Source: Egibacteraceae bacterium (GTDB lineage: Bacteria; Actinomycetota; Nitriliruptoria; Euzebyales; Egibacteraceae). From it: a stretch of 64,000 nt of DNA. Under the pieces are notes generated by a model. It was not told the origin of the DNA and did not search any database. It saw only the letters and a program-made list of their open reading frames with translations. Positions 45,379 through 53,691 of the stretch are shown piece after piece. Numbering within the stretch: the stretch's first letter is position 1; every line of letters starts with the position of its first letter. Both the position numbers and the translations under genes were made by a program. The stretch covers positions 1 to 64,000 of the forward strand of contig JAUJNX010000004.1 of the NCBI GenBank assembly GCA_030447925.1, read 5' to 3'.

Positions 45379-46725
45379 TCACGCTCCACCGCGGCCGGCG
45401 GCCCAGCGGGCGAGCAGGGCGGGCTCCTCGCCGTGGGGGCCGGGCCGGTACAGGTCCCCGCGGTCCAGGCCCTCCGGCAGGTGGCGCTGGTCGACCCAGC
45501 CGCGCGGGTCGTCGTGGGGGTAGGCGTAGCCCACGCCGTGGCCCAGCCGCGCCGCACCGCGGTAGTGGGCGTCGCGCAGGTGGGCGGGGACCGGCGCGTT
45601 GCCCAGGCGCGCGACGGCCTCGTCGGCGCGTCCCAGGGCCGTGGTGATCGAGTTGGACTTGGGCGCCAGCGCCAGGTGCACCGCGGCCTGGGCCAGGGCG
45701 AAGCGCGCCTCGGGCAGCCCGACCCGCTCCAGGGCCGAGAACGCGGCGACGGCGACCTCCAGCGCGCCGGGGTCGGCCAGGCCGACGTCCTCGCTGGCCA
45801 GGATGACCATGCGCCGGGCGAGGAAGCGCGGGTCCTCGCCCCCCGCCAGCATCCGCACCAGCCAGTAGAGGGCCGCGTCGGGATCGCTGCCGCGCATCGA
45901 CTTGATGAAGGCCGACACCTGGTCGTAGTGGTTGTCGTCGGCCTTGTCGTAGCGCAGGTGGGGCTGGGAGAGCGCGGCCCGGACGTCCGCCACCTCGACG
46001 GCCCGGCCGCGGGCCACCCCCGCGGCCGCCTCCAGCCCGGTCAGCGCCACGCGGGCGTCGCCGTCAGCGGCGATCACCAGCGCCTCCAGGGCGTCGTCGC
46101 CGACCTCGGTCCCGGGCAGCCCGCGCGGGTCGGCCAGCGCCCGGCGCAGCAGCGCGCGGACGTCGGCGGGGGCCAGCGGCTCCAGCCGGTAGAGCAGCGC
46201 GCGCGACAGCAGCGGCGCGTTGACCTCGAACGACGGGTTCTCGGTGGTGGCGCCCACCAGGACGACCGAGCCGTCCTCGACGCCGGGCAGCAGCGCGTCC
46301 TGCTGGCCCTTGTTGAAGCGGTGGAGCTCGTCGATGAACAACACCGTTCGCCGGCCCGCCGCGCGGCGGCGCGCGCGGGCCTCGGCCAGCACGGCGCGGA
46401 CGTCCTTCACCCCGGCGCTGCCGGCCGACAGCTCGGCGAACGCGGCGCGCGTCGAGGCGGCGATGACGTGGGCCAGCGTGGTCTTGCCGGTCCCCGGCGG
46501 GCCCCACAGCACGACGCTGCGCAGGTCGTCGGCCTCGATCGCGGCCCGCAGCGGGGCGCCCGGCCCGACCAGGTGGGCCTGGCCGACGACCTCGTCCAGG
46601 GTCGCGGGCCGCATGCGCGCGGCCAGCGGCTGCGACGGGTCGACCGGGTCGACCGGGGCGGCCCGGGCGTGCGGCGGGTCGGTGGCCGCGGGGGCTGGCG
46701 GGTCGTCGAACAGGCGCGCGTCCAT
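45379..46725 (-). CDS. rarA: Replication-associated recombination AAA ATPase RarA
   Basis: A 448-residue clamp-loader-like AAA+ ATPase (MgsA/RarA/WRNIP1 family) acting at stalled replication forks. It has RMRPATLDEVVGQAHLVGPG, Walker A VVLWGPPGTGKTTLAHVIA, Walker B TVLFIDELHRFNKGQQDALL, sensor 1 VVLVGATTENPSFEVN and the arginine finger region LLSRALLYRLEPL. The C-terminal tetramerisation half has YDKADDNHYDQVSAFIKSMR, GSDPDAALYWLVRMLAGGED and RRMVILASEDVGLADP. It is unrelated to the envelope genes beside it and divergent from the UDP-sugar dehydrogenase. Confidence 0.96.
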   Translation of the reverse strand: MDARLFDDPPAPAATDPPHARAAPVDPVDPSQPLAARMRPATLDEVVGQAHLVGPGAPLRAAIEADDLRSVVLWGPPGTGKTTLAHVIAASTRAAFAELSAGSAGVKDVRAVLAEARARRRAAGRRTVLFIDELHRFNKGQQDALLPGVEDGSVVLVGATTENPSFEVNAPLLSRALLYRLEPLAPADVRALLRRALADPRGLPGTEVGDDALEALVIAADGDARVALTGLEAAAGVARGRAVEVADVRAALSQPHLRYDKADDNHYDQVSAFIKSMRGSDPDAALYWLVRMLAGGEDPRFLARRMVILASEDVGLADPGALEVAVAAFSALERVGLPEARFALAQAAVHLALAPKSNSITTALGRADEAVARLGNAPVPAHLRDAHYRGAARLGHGVGYAYPHDDPRGWVDQRHLPEGLDRGDLYRPGPHGEEPALLARWAAGRGGA

Positions 46726-46790
46726 CGCCCGATTCTGCCCCCGGGACTGCCGGACGGGCGGCCATGGGAGGTGCAGCGGGTCGCTCCTTC

Positions 46791-46796
46791 TATAGT
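46791..46796 (+). promoter_or_regulatory. -10 box for the UDP-sugar operon
   Basis: TATAGT, a near-consensus -10 box, ends 10 nt before the ATG at 46807, giving at most a very short leader. Confidence 0.5.
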
Positions 46797-46806
46797 CGAC
46801 GTTCTC

Positions 46807-48015
46807 ATGACCAACGCGGACCATCCCTTCCCCACCGACGTCGTCGTCATCGGCGGCTGCGGGCACGTCGGCCTGCCCCTGGCGATCGCGCTGGCGGACC
46901 GCGGGCTGTCGACGGTCTGCTACGACGTGTCCGACGCCGCGGTGAAGCTGGTCAACGACGCCGTCCTGCCCTTCGAGGAGCCCGGTGCGGCCCCGGTCCT
47001 GGACCGCGTGATCGCGTCGGGCGCCCTGCGCGCCACCACCGACCCCGCGGTCGTCGCCGACGCCGAGCACCTCGTCGTGGTCATCGGGACCCCGGTCGAC
47101 GAGCACCTCAACCCCGACCCGCAGGCGATCCCCCGCGCGCTGGACCTGTGCAGCCAGTACTTCCGCGACGGCCAGCTGCTGGTGCTGCGCTCGACGGTGT
47201 ACCCCGGCGTCACCGACCTGGTCGAGCGCATGATCGCCCGGCTGGGCGTCGACGTCGACGTCGCCTTCTGCCCCGAGCGCATCGCGGAGGGCCACGCGAT
47301 GGAGGAACTGTTCACGCTCCCCCAGATCGTCGGGGCCCGGACCGACATCGGGCGCGACCGCGCGTCGGCGCTGTTCTCCCGGCTCACCGACCAGCTCGTC
47401 CACCTCAACCCCGAGGAGGCGGAGCTGGCGAAGCTGTTCACCAACACCTGGCGCTACATCCGCTTCGCGACGGCGAACCAGCTGTACATGATCGCCAACG
47501 ACAGCGGGCTGGACTACGAGCGCATCCGTGAGGCGCTGTCGCGCGACTACCCGCGCGCCGCGGACCTCCCCCGCGCGGGCTTCGCCGCCGGCCCGTGCCT
47601 GTTCAAGGACACGATGCAGCTCGCGGCGTTCAACGACAACAACTTCGGCCTCGGCCACGCGGCGATGCTGGTGAACGAGGGCCTGCCCCTCTACGTGGTC
47701 GCGCGTATGGAGCGGCGCTTCGACCTGCGCGACAAGGTCGTCGGGGTCCTGGGCATGGCCTTCAAGGCGGGCAGCGACGACACCCGCGAGAGCCTGTCGT
47801 ACAAGCTGAAGCGCATCCTGCAGTTCAAGGCCGCGGGCGTCCTGTGCACCGACCCGCACGTGACCACCGACACGTCGCTGGTGCCGCTGGAGCGGGTGCT
47901 GGACGAGGCGGACGTGCTGGTGCTCGCGACCCCGCACGAGGAGTACCGCGACCTCGCGACCGACCTGCCGGTGGTGGACATCTGGGGCCAGCGCGGCGCG
48001 GGCGTGCAGGTGTGA
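46807..48015 (+). CDS. Nucleotide-sugar dehydrogenase (UDP-glucose/GDP-mannose family)
   Basis: A 402-residue NAD-dependent four-electron oxidase that makes a UDP-uronic acid or a related sugar acid. The N-terminal Rossmann motif is VVVIGGCGHVGLPLAIALAD. VVVIGTPVDEHLNPDPQAIP and LRSTVYPGVTDLVERMIARL follow. The catalytic cysteine is in FAAGPCLFKDTMQLAAF, where most family members have GGxCxxKD. The third domain has GVLGMAFKAGSDDTRESLSY and VDIWGQRG. The VDEHLNPD stretch resembles the UDP-N-acetylmannosamine/UDP-ManNAc dehydrogenase branch, but the substrate is not certain. It is the first gene of an operon with a GT2 and an epimerase. Confidence 0.92.
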   Translation: MTNADHPFPTDVVVIGGCGHVGLPLAIALADRGLSTVCYDVSDAAVKLVNDAVLPFEEPGAAPVLDRVIASGALRATTDPAVVADAEHLVVVIGTPVDEHLNPDPQAIPRALDLCSQYFRDGQLLVLRSTVYPGVTDLVERMIARLGVDVDVAFCPERIAEGHAMEELFTLPQIVGARTDIGRDRASALFSRLTDQLVHLNPEEAELAKLFTNTWRYIRFATANQLYMIANDSGLDYERIREALSRDYPRAADLPRAGFAAGPCLFKDTMQLAAFNDNNFGLGHAAMLVNEGLPLYVVARMERRFDLRDKVVGVLGMAFKAGSDDTRESLSYKLKRILQFKAAGVLCTDPHVTTDTSLVPLERVLDEADVLVLATPHEEYRDLATDLPVVDIWGQRGAGVQV

Positions 48016-48779
48016 CCGACGCGGGGTCCTGGCCGCGGGTCAGCGTGGTCGTGCCGGCCTACAACGAGGCCGAGGGCGTCGTGCCGGTGCTCGACCGGCT
48101 GTTCGAGGCCCTCGACGACGGCGCGGAGGTGCTCGTCGTCGTCGACTCGCCGGCGGACCCCACCTGGCCGGTGATCGAGAAGTACGCGGTGACCGAGCCG
48201 CGCCTGGTGCCCACGCTCAACACCTACGGGCGCGGTCCGGCCAACGCGATCCGCTTCGGCGTCGAGCACGCGCGCGCGCCGGTCCTGGTCGTGACCATGG
48301 CCGACGGCAGCGACGACCCGCGCCAGATCGGCGAGCTCGCGCGCCTGGTGGAGCGGGGCGTCGCCGTCGCCGCCGCCTCGCGCTACGCGCCCGGCGGGCA
48401 GCAGGTCGGCGGGCCGCTGGTCAAGCGGGTGCTGTCGCGGCTCGCGGGCCGCAGCCTGGGGTTCCTGGCCCGCGTGGGCACGCGCGACGCCACCAACTCC
48501 TACAAGGCCTACGCCACCGCGTTCGTCCGCGAGGTCGGCATCGACAGCCGCCACGGGTTCGAGATCGGCCTGGAGCTCACCGCCAAGGCGCGGCGCCTGC
48601 GCCTGCCGGTGGCGGAGCTGCCGACCATCTGGCTGGACCGCACCGAGGGCGCCTCCAACTTCCGCGTCGCCGCCTGGATCCCCCGGTACCTGGACTGGTA
48701 CCGCTTCGCGTTCGGGCCGCGGCTCACGACCGCCCAGCTGCAGGAGTGGCGGGCGCAGAAAGGCTACGTCGGCAGATGA
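48012..48779 (+). CDS. Glycosyltransferase family 2 (DPM-like, soluble)
   Basis: A 255-residue GT2 without membrane spans. It has RVSVVVPAYNEAEGVVPVLD, GAEVLVVVDSPADPTWPVIE, APVLVVTMADGSDDPRQIGE at the DxD site, and KRVLSRLAGRSLGFLARVGT with RDATNSYKAYATAFVREVGI. The last block is the region that shapes the acceptor site in dolichol-phosphate mannosyltransferase-like enzymes. GTG 48012 overlaps the dehydrogenase stop (GTGA), and its own stop overlaps the epimerase start (ATGA), so the three proteins are made together. The likely donor is the sugar produced by its neighbours. Confidence 0.92.
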   Translation: MTDAGSWPRVSVVVPAYNEAEGVVPVLDRLFEALDDGAEVLVVVDSPADPTWPVIEKYAVTEPRLVPTLNTYGRGPANAIRFGVEHARAPVLVVTMADGSDDPRQIGELARLVERGVAVAAASRYAPGGQQVGGPLVKRVLSRLAGRSLGFLARVGTRDATNSYKAYATAFVREVGIDSRHGFEIGLELTAKARRLRLPVAELPTIWLDRTEGASNFRVAAWIPRYLDWYRFAFGPRLTTAQLQEWRAQKGYVGR

Positions 48780-49798
48780 GGGTCCTGGTCACCGGCTCGT
48801 CCGGGTTCATCGGTGGGTACGTGGTCGAGGAGCTGCTCGCCGCGGGGCACGAGGTCGTGGGGGTCGACAACTTCTCCAAGTACGGCCGCGTCGCCCGGTC
48901 CTACGACGACCACCCCGGCTACCGCCTCGTCGAGGGCGACGCGCAGGACCCGGCGCTGCTCGCCGGTCTGCTGCGCGACTGCGACCACCTGATCGCCGGC
49001 GCGGCGCTGATCGGCGGGATCAGCTACTTCCACGCCTACGCCTACGACCTGCTGGCCAAGAACGAGCGCATCATCGCGGCCACCTGCGACGCCGCGATCC
49101 AGGCCCACCGCGAGGGCCGGCTCCAGAAGGTGACCTACCTGTCGTCCTCGATGGTGTTCGAGTCGACCGACCGCTGGCCGTCCAAGGAGGGCGACGAGCG
49201 CGAGGTCCCGCCGCCGCTGTCCAGCTACGGCTTCCAGAAGCTGGCGGTGGAGTACTTCGCGCGGGCCGCGTGGGACCAGTACCAGCTCCCGTACACCATC
49301 GTCCGCCCGTTCAACTGCGTCGGGATCGGTGAGGGCCGCGCGCTGGGCGAGGCCGAGGTGCTGTCGGGCAACGTGAAGCTGGCCATGAGCCACGTCGTGC
49401 CCGACCTGGTCCAGAAGATCGTGAAGGGCCAGGACCCGCTCCACCTGCTGGGGTCCGGCGACCAGGTCCGCCACTACACCTACGGGGGAGACCTCGCGCG
49501 CGGCATCCGCATCGCGATGGAGCACCCCGCGGCGCGGAACGAGGACTTCAACCTGTCCACCGCCGAGTCGACCACGGTGCTGGAGCTGGCCGAGACGATC
49601 TGGCGCAAGATCCGCGGCCCGGAGGTCCCGTTCCGCTGGACCAGCGACGAGCCCTTCGCCCACGACGTGCAGAAGCGCGTGCCCGACGTGACCAAGGCCC
49701 GGGAGGTCCTGGGCTTCACGGCGACGACCACGCTGGACGAAATGCTCGACGAGGTCATCCCCTGGATCGCCAGGGCCGTGGAGGACGGCACGATCTGA
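48776..49798 (+). CDS. NAD-dependent epimerase/dehydratase (extended SDR)
   Basis: A 340-residue nucleotide-sugar SDR. It starts MRVLVTGSSGFIGGYVVEEL, with VGVDNFSKYGR at the cofactor ribose site. The catalytic set is Ser in KVTYLSSSMVFEST and the YxxxK of SSYGFQKLAVEYF. The substrate domain follows with PYTIVRPFNCVGIGEG and HLLGSGDQVRHYTYGGDLAR. This is the UDP-glucose/galacturonate 4-epimerase or UDP-xylose synthase type. Together with the dehydrogenase it suggests conversion of a UDP-uronate to a pentose or epimer, which the GT2 would transfer. The exact reaction cannot be set from sequence. Confidence 0.93.
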   Translation: MRVLVTGSSGFIGGYVVEELLAAGHEVVGVDNFSKYGRVARSYDDHPGYRLVEGDAQDPALLAGLLRDCDHLIAGAALIGGISYFHAYAYDLLAKNERIIAATCDAAIQAHREGRLQKVTYLSSSMVFESTDRWPSKEGDEREVPPPLSSYGFQKLAVEYFARAAWDQYQLPYTIVRPFNCVGIGEGRALGEAEVLSGNVKLAMSHVVPDLVQKIVKGQDPLHLLGSGDQVRHYTYGGDLARGIRIAMEHPAARNEDFNLSTAESTTVLELAETIWRKIRGPEVPFRWTSDEPFAHDVQKRVPDVTKAREVLGFTATTTLDEMLDEVIPWIARAVEDGTI

Positions 49799-49899
49799 GC
49801 GGCCGGGCGCCCTGGCCTCCTGGCGGACCCCGCAGCGCTGGGCGCACGTATCCTCCGACGCACACCCCCGGCCCTCCCCCGGGGCGGGAAGAGGCGGGG

Positions 49900-51654
49900 A
49901 TGACGCGAGCGGCGGCGGACGCGGGGGTCGAGGCGCACGGCGCCACCGCCATGCCGGACGCCGGGGACCCGCCCGGCGCGCGGCGGGCGCCGGACCGGTG
50001 GCGGTGGGCCTGGCGGCTGGTCGCGCTCGCCGCCTTCGCCGGCGGGGTCGTGCTGCTGGCCCGCGGCGGGGACGGCATGTGGTTCGTGACCGACGAGTGG
50101 GCGTTCCTGCTGCGCCGCCGCGACCTGACCGCCGCGACGCTGTTCCTGCCCCACAACGAGCACTGGTCGACCTTCCCGGTCCTGGTGTACCGGGCGCTGT
50201 TCGAGCTCGGCGGGCTGACCAGCTACCGGCCCTACCTGTACACCGCGATCGCGCTGCATGCGGGCGCGACGGCCGCCGGGTGGTGGCTGCTGCGCCGGCT
50301 GGGGGTCCCGCGGCTGCCCGCGCTGCTCGCCGCGGTCGCGCTGCTGCTGATGGGCGCCGCCGTCGAGCAGCTCTACAACGCCTTCCAGCTCAGCTGGACC
50401 GCGCCGCTGCTGCTGGTGCTCGTCGCCTGGGGGTTGCTGGAGCGGGCGAGGCCGCGGGCGGACGCGGGGGCGGCGGCCCTGCTGCTGCTGGCCATGCCCT
50501 GGAGCGGGGTCGCGCTGGCGCTGGTGGCGGGGACCGGCGCCGCCCTGGTGATCCGCGGCCGGTGGGCCCGGGCGGTCCTGGTCACCGCGCCGGCGCTCGC
50601 GGCCTACGCGCTGTGGCGGGCGGTGTGGGGCGTGTCCCCGCCGCTGTCCGCCGCGGCCCTGACCCGCGTGCCCGCCTACGTCGGCCACGGCCTGACCAGC
50701 GCCGTGGGCGGGTACACGGGGCTGCCGCCGGAGGCGGCCGCCGCGGCGCTCGTCCTGCTCACCGTCGCCGTGGCGGTCCGGGCCGTGCGGGGTGGGCTGC
50801 CGCTGGCCAGCTGGGCCGCGCTGTTCGCGGTGCTCGCGTTCTTCGCCAGCGCCGGCCTGGCCCGCGTGCTGACCCTGGGGGTCGAGCAGGCGGCGTCCAG
50901 CCGCTACCTGCACCTGGCGATGCTGCTGCTCCTGCTGGTCGCGGCCGGCGCGTCGGCGCCCGTGTGGCGGGGGCGCGCCAGGCTGCCCGCCACCGTGCTG
51001 GCCACGGCGCTGCTCGCCGCCTGCGCGGTTGTCAACGTCACGGCCCTGGACCGGGTCACCGAGGACAGCCGGCGCCTTCGCGGGACCGTCGCCGGGGCCA
51101 TCGAGACCGCGGACGGGCTCCTGGCCGAGGGCCTGCCGGCCGTCCCCGCGGCCATGCCCGAACCGCTCCACGCCCCCGACGTGACCGCCGAGGAGCTGCT
51201 CCGGCTCCAGGCTGAGGGCGTCGCGGTCGACTTCCCGGGCCCGCTGCCCCCGGCCGCGCCGCCGGAGGACGAGGTGGCGTTCCGGCTCCAGGTGGCGTTC
51301 ACGCCGGTGCCAGAGGTCACGGGCGACCTCGCCGTGATCGGCGGGACCGCCGAGCTGCGGGGGCGGGAGGGCGCCTGCGCCGAGGTCGTGGCGGAGGGCG
51401 GCCAGACGCTGGAGCTGCGCGCCGACGGCCGCCTGGGCCTGCGGGCCACCGGGTCGGACCTGCTGCTGCACGTGCGGCGCGGCGGCGCCGCGGCGGGCCT
51501 CCTGCGCGCGGAGACCCTGCGCCAGCTGGAGCTGGCCGTCCCCGCCGACCCGGCCGGCGCGGGGGCGCTGTCGCTGGGCTTCCCCGAGGCGGGGACGCTG
51601 CGCTTGTGCGGCGCCACACTGGTCGACCAGCGCCCGCCGACGCCGGCGGGCTGA
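49900..51654 (+). CDS. Large polytopic membrane protein, possible GT-C type
   Basis: A 584-residue protein. Residues about 40-400 hold about ten membrane spans; the first loop contains WFVTDEWAFLLRRRD and LPHNEHWSTFPVLVYRALFE, acidic residues at the place where GT-C transferases bind metal or lipid donors. After the last span (TVLATALLAACAVVNVTALD) come about 180 extracytoplasmic residues with beta-strand pattern (VAFRLQVAFTPVPEVTGDLA, TLELRADGRLGLRATGSDLL). No signature places it in a named GT family. It follows the UDP-sugar operon by 100 bp and starts a block of five membrane proteins; an outer-face glycosyltransferase is the best guess. Confidence 0.82.
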   Translation: MTRAAADAGVEAHGATAMPDAGDPPGARRAPDRWRWAWRLVALAAFAGGVVLLARGGDGMWFVTDEWAFLLRRRDLTAATLFLPHNEHWSTFPVLVYRALFELGGLTSYRPYLYTAIALHAGATAAGWWLLRRLGVPRLPALLAAVALLLMGAAVEQLYNAFQLSWTAPLLLVLVAWGLLERARPRADAGAAALLLLAMPWSGVALALVAGTGAALVIRGRWARAVLVTAPALAAYALWRAVWGVSPPLSAAALTRVPAYVGHGLTSAVGGYTGLPPEAAAAALVLLTVAVAVRAVRGGLPLASWAALFAVLAFFASAGLARVLTLGVEQAASSRYLHLAMLLLLLVAAGASAPVWRGRARLPATVLATALLAACAVVNVTALDRVTEDSRRLRGTVAGAIETADGLLAEGLPAVPAAMPEPLHAPDVTAEELLRLQAEGVAVDFPGPLPPAAPPEDEVAFRLQVAFTPVPEVTGDLAVIGGTAELRGREGACAEVVAEGGQTLELRADGRLGLRATGSDLLLHVRRGGAAAGLLRAETLRQLELAVPADPAGAGALSLGFPEAGTLRLCGATLVDQRPPTPAG

Positions 51655-51661
51655 CGCCGCG

Positions 51662-53649
51662 TCAGGCCGCCGTCCCGCCGGGATCCGGTCCCGTCCCGCC
51701 CACCCGCGCGGGCGGGAGCGGTGCGGGGTGGGTGCGCCCCGGCCGCGCGCGGGGGGACGGGCCGGCGCGGTCGCGGCGGCGCGGCGCCAGCGCGACAGCG
51801 CGAGCGCGGCGGCGACCCAGCCGGCCGCGGCCCACGCGCGCGGCCACGCGACCACGAGGGCGTGGGGGACGTCGGGGTGCAGCGGGTGGTGGGTCTGGGC
51901 GAAGCGCACGGCGTCGGGCTCGGCCGCCGGGCAGTGCAGCCGGGCGACCGGGTCGCCGCCCGCCCCTTCCAGGGCGAGGGCCGGCGTGCGGTCTGCGGCG
52001 GTGACCAGCAGCGGCGGCGCCGCGGGGGCGGCGACGCGCAGCGGCGGGCTGAGGCCCGCGACGTCGTAGGTGCCCAGGACGGCGGTGCCCGCCAGTGGCT
52101 CGGCGGCGACCAGGTCGACCTGGCGCGGGGCCTGCCCCGCCCCGGCGACCGCCAGGGTGGGCGGCGGCTCGCCGGACCAGCCGAGGCCGAGCAGGCGCGC
52201 CGGGCACGGCGGGTCGACGACCACGGCCGCGGACGCCGCGGAGCCCTCCGCGGTGTCCTGCACCACAACCGGCGCCAGTCCCGGCTGCACCAGCCCGCGC
52301 AGGTAGGTCGCCGCGACGTAGTCCCCGGCGGGGCGGACCTCCAGCTGCAGCGCGAGGGCGACGAGTACGGCGACGACGACGCTCCCCCACCGCGTGCCGC
52401 CGGCCAGCACCGCGGACCCGGCCGCGGCGACCGCGATCGCGGCCAGCGGGATCGCGAGGTAGCGCCCGGACACCGACCCCACCCCGCCGAGGGCCCCCTG
52501 GACGACGGCGACCATGGCCAGGAACCCCAGCGGGAGCGACGCGGTCAGCCACAGCACCGCGGCCGCGCCGGACCGGCGGCGCAGGAGCGCGGCGGCGACC
52601 CCGGTGGCGACCACGGCGCCCAGCGCCGCCAGCAGCACCTGCGCGCGCGGGCCGATGCCGACCTGGAACAGCTCTTGGCCGAACAGCTCGCTGGCGACGT
52701 GGCGCGCGTAGTCGCCGACCGCGTCGGCGCCCAGGGGCCGCGGGGGCCCCAGGATCGGCCCGAGGACGCTGTTGAAGCGCTCGACGACCCCGACGGGCGC
52801 GTACACCCGGCGCTGCCACAGCAGCCAGGCGACGACCGGCAGGAGGGTCGCGGTCCCGGCGACCAGCGCCCAGCGCACCAGGTCGGCGACCCGGCCGCGG
52901 TGGGCGCGGACCAGCGCCAGGGCGCCCAGCAGCAGCGCCGGGGCGACGACCACGAAGGTCAGCTTGTTGAGCAGCCCCGCTCCGGCCGCCAGGCCGGTCA
53001 GCAGCGCGGTCGGCACCGTCGGGCCCTGGCGGACGGCCAGCGCGACGCCCAGCAGCGCCGCGAGCCCCAGCGGCCAGGCCAGGGCGTCGTTGGTGACGCT
53101 CGCCCCGCTGGCGTTGAACGACTGCCAGGAGACCAGCAGGGCCGGCGCCAGGTACCAGGCGGCGACCAGCCGCGGGAACAGCGCCCGGGCCAGGAGGGCG
53201 GCCAGCGGGACCGCCGTGGCGACGAGCAGCAGCGTGACCAGGCGCAGCGCGAGCAGGCGCTGGGTCACCGGCGCGTCGCGGGCCAGCCAGGACACCGGCG
53301 CGAGCAGCGCGTAGTACAGCGGGCCCTGCCCGGCCTCGTACTGCTGGGCGAACGCCCCCCACGCCGGGTCGTCGGGCGCGGCGGTCACCGGGGTGGCCGC
53401 CTCGCCCCGGGTCGGGCTGGCCTTGGCCGCGGCCGTGACCTCGGCGGGCACGCGGTCCTCGAGCAGCACGGGGATGCCCTCGCCGGTCGCCAGGGACTGC
53501 ACGTAGGCGTAGTGGGCCGCCTCGTCCAGGTACCACAGGTCCAGCACCGCCGCCCAGTACCCGCCGCGGAGGAGGGCGACGAGGACCAGCGCGCCGACCA
53601 GCGCGAGGTGCACCCGTGCCGCGCGCGGCACCGCGTCGGATCCAGCCAT
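51662..53649 (-). CDS. DUF2142-like membrane protein, paralogue A (3' frameshift)
   Basis: A polytopic protein of about 660 residues. After one N-terminal span the first outside loop has LWYLDEAAHYAYVQSLATGE with GIPVLLEDRVP, then GQGPLYYALLAPVSWLARD, the DUF2142/GT-C pattern with DE and YY. WQSFNASGASVTNDALAWPL and VYAPVGVVERFNSVLGPILG are shared with paralogues B and C. The C-terminal outside domain has VVVDPPCPARLLGLGW and GDPVARLHCPAAEPDAVRFAQ-type motifs ending HPDVPHALVVAWPRAWAAAG. The main frame has no stop of its own; the TGA at 51662 is reached only with a shift near 51751 (GGGGGG), affecting only a basic tail. The TAGGCT box at 53658 makes it leaderless, divergent from B. Confidence 0.85.
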
Positions 53650-53657
53650 CGTCCAGG

Positions 53658-53663
53658 AGCCTA
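53658..53663 (-). promoter_or_regulatory. -10 box for paralogue A
   Basis: TAGGCT on the minus strand, 8 nt before the ATG at 53649. It is back to back with the TAGCCT box of paralogue B, 17 bp away. Confidence 0.5.
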
Positions 53664-53679
53664 GTGCGCGGCGGGGCCC

Positions 53680-53685
53680 TAGCCT
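53680..53685 (+). promoter_or_regulatory. -10 box for leaderless paralogue B
   Basis: TAGCCT ends 6 nt before the ATG at 53692. The same hexamer and spacing precede the gene at 57701. Confidence 0.55.
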
Positions 53686-53691
53686 GCGGCG

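Noticed and set aside
43630-46806. Upstream extension of the UDP-sugar dehydrogenase frame.
   Set aside because: The frame runs antisense through the nucleotidylyltransferase and rarA genes. The dehydrogenase proper starts at 46807 after a TATAGT box.
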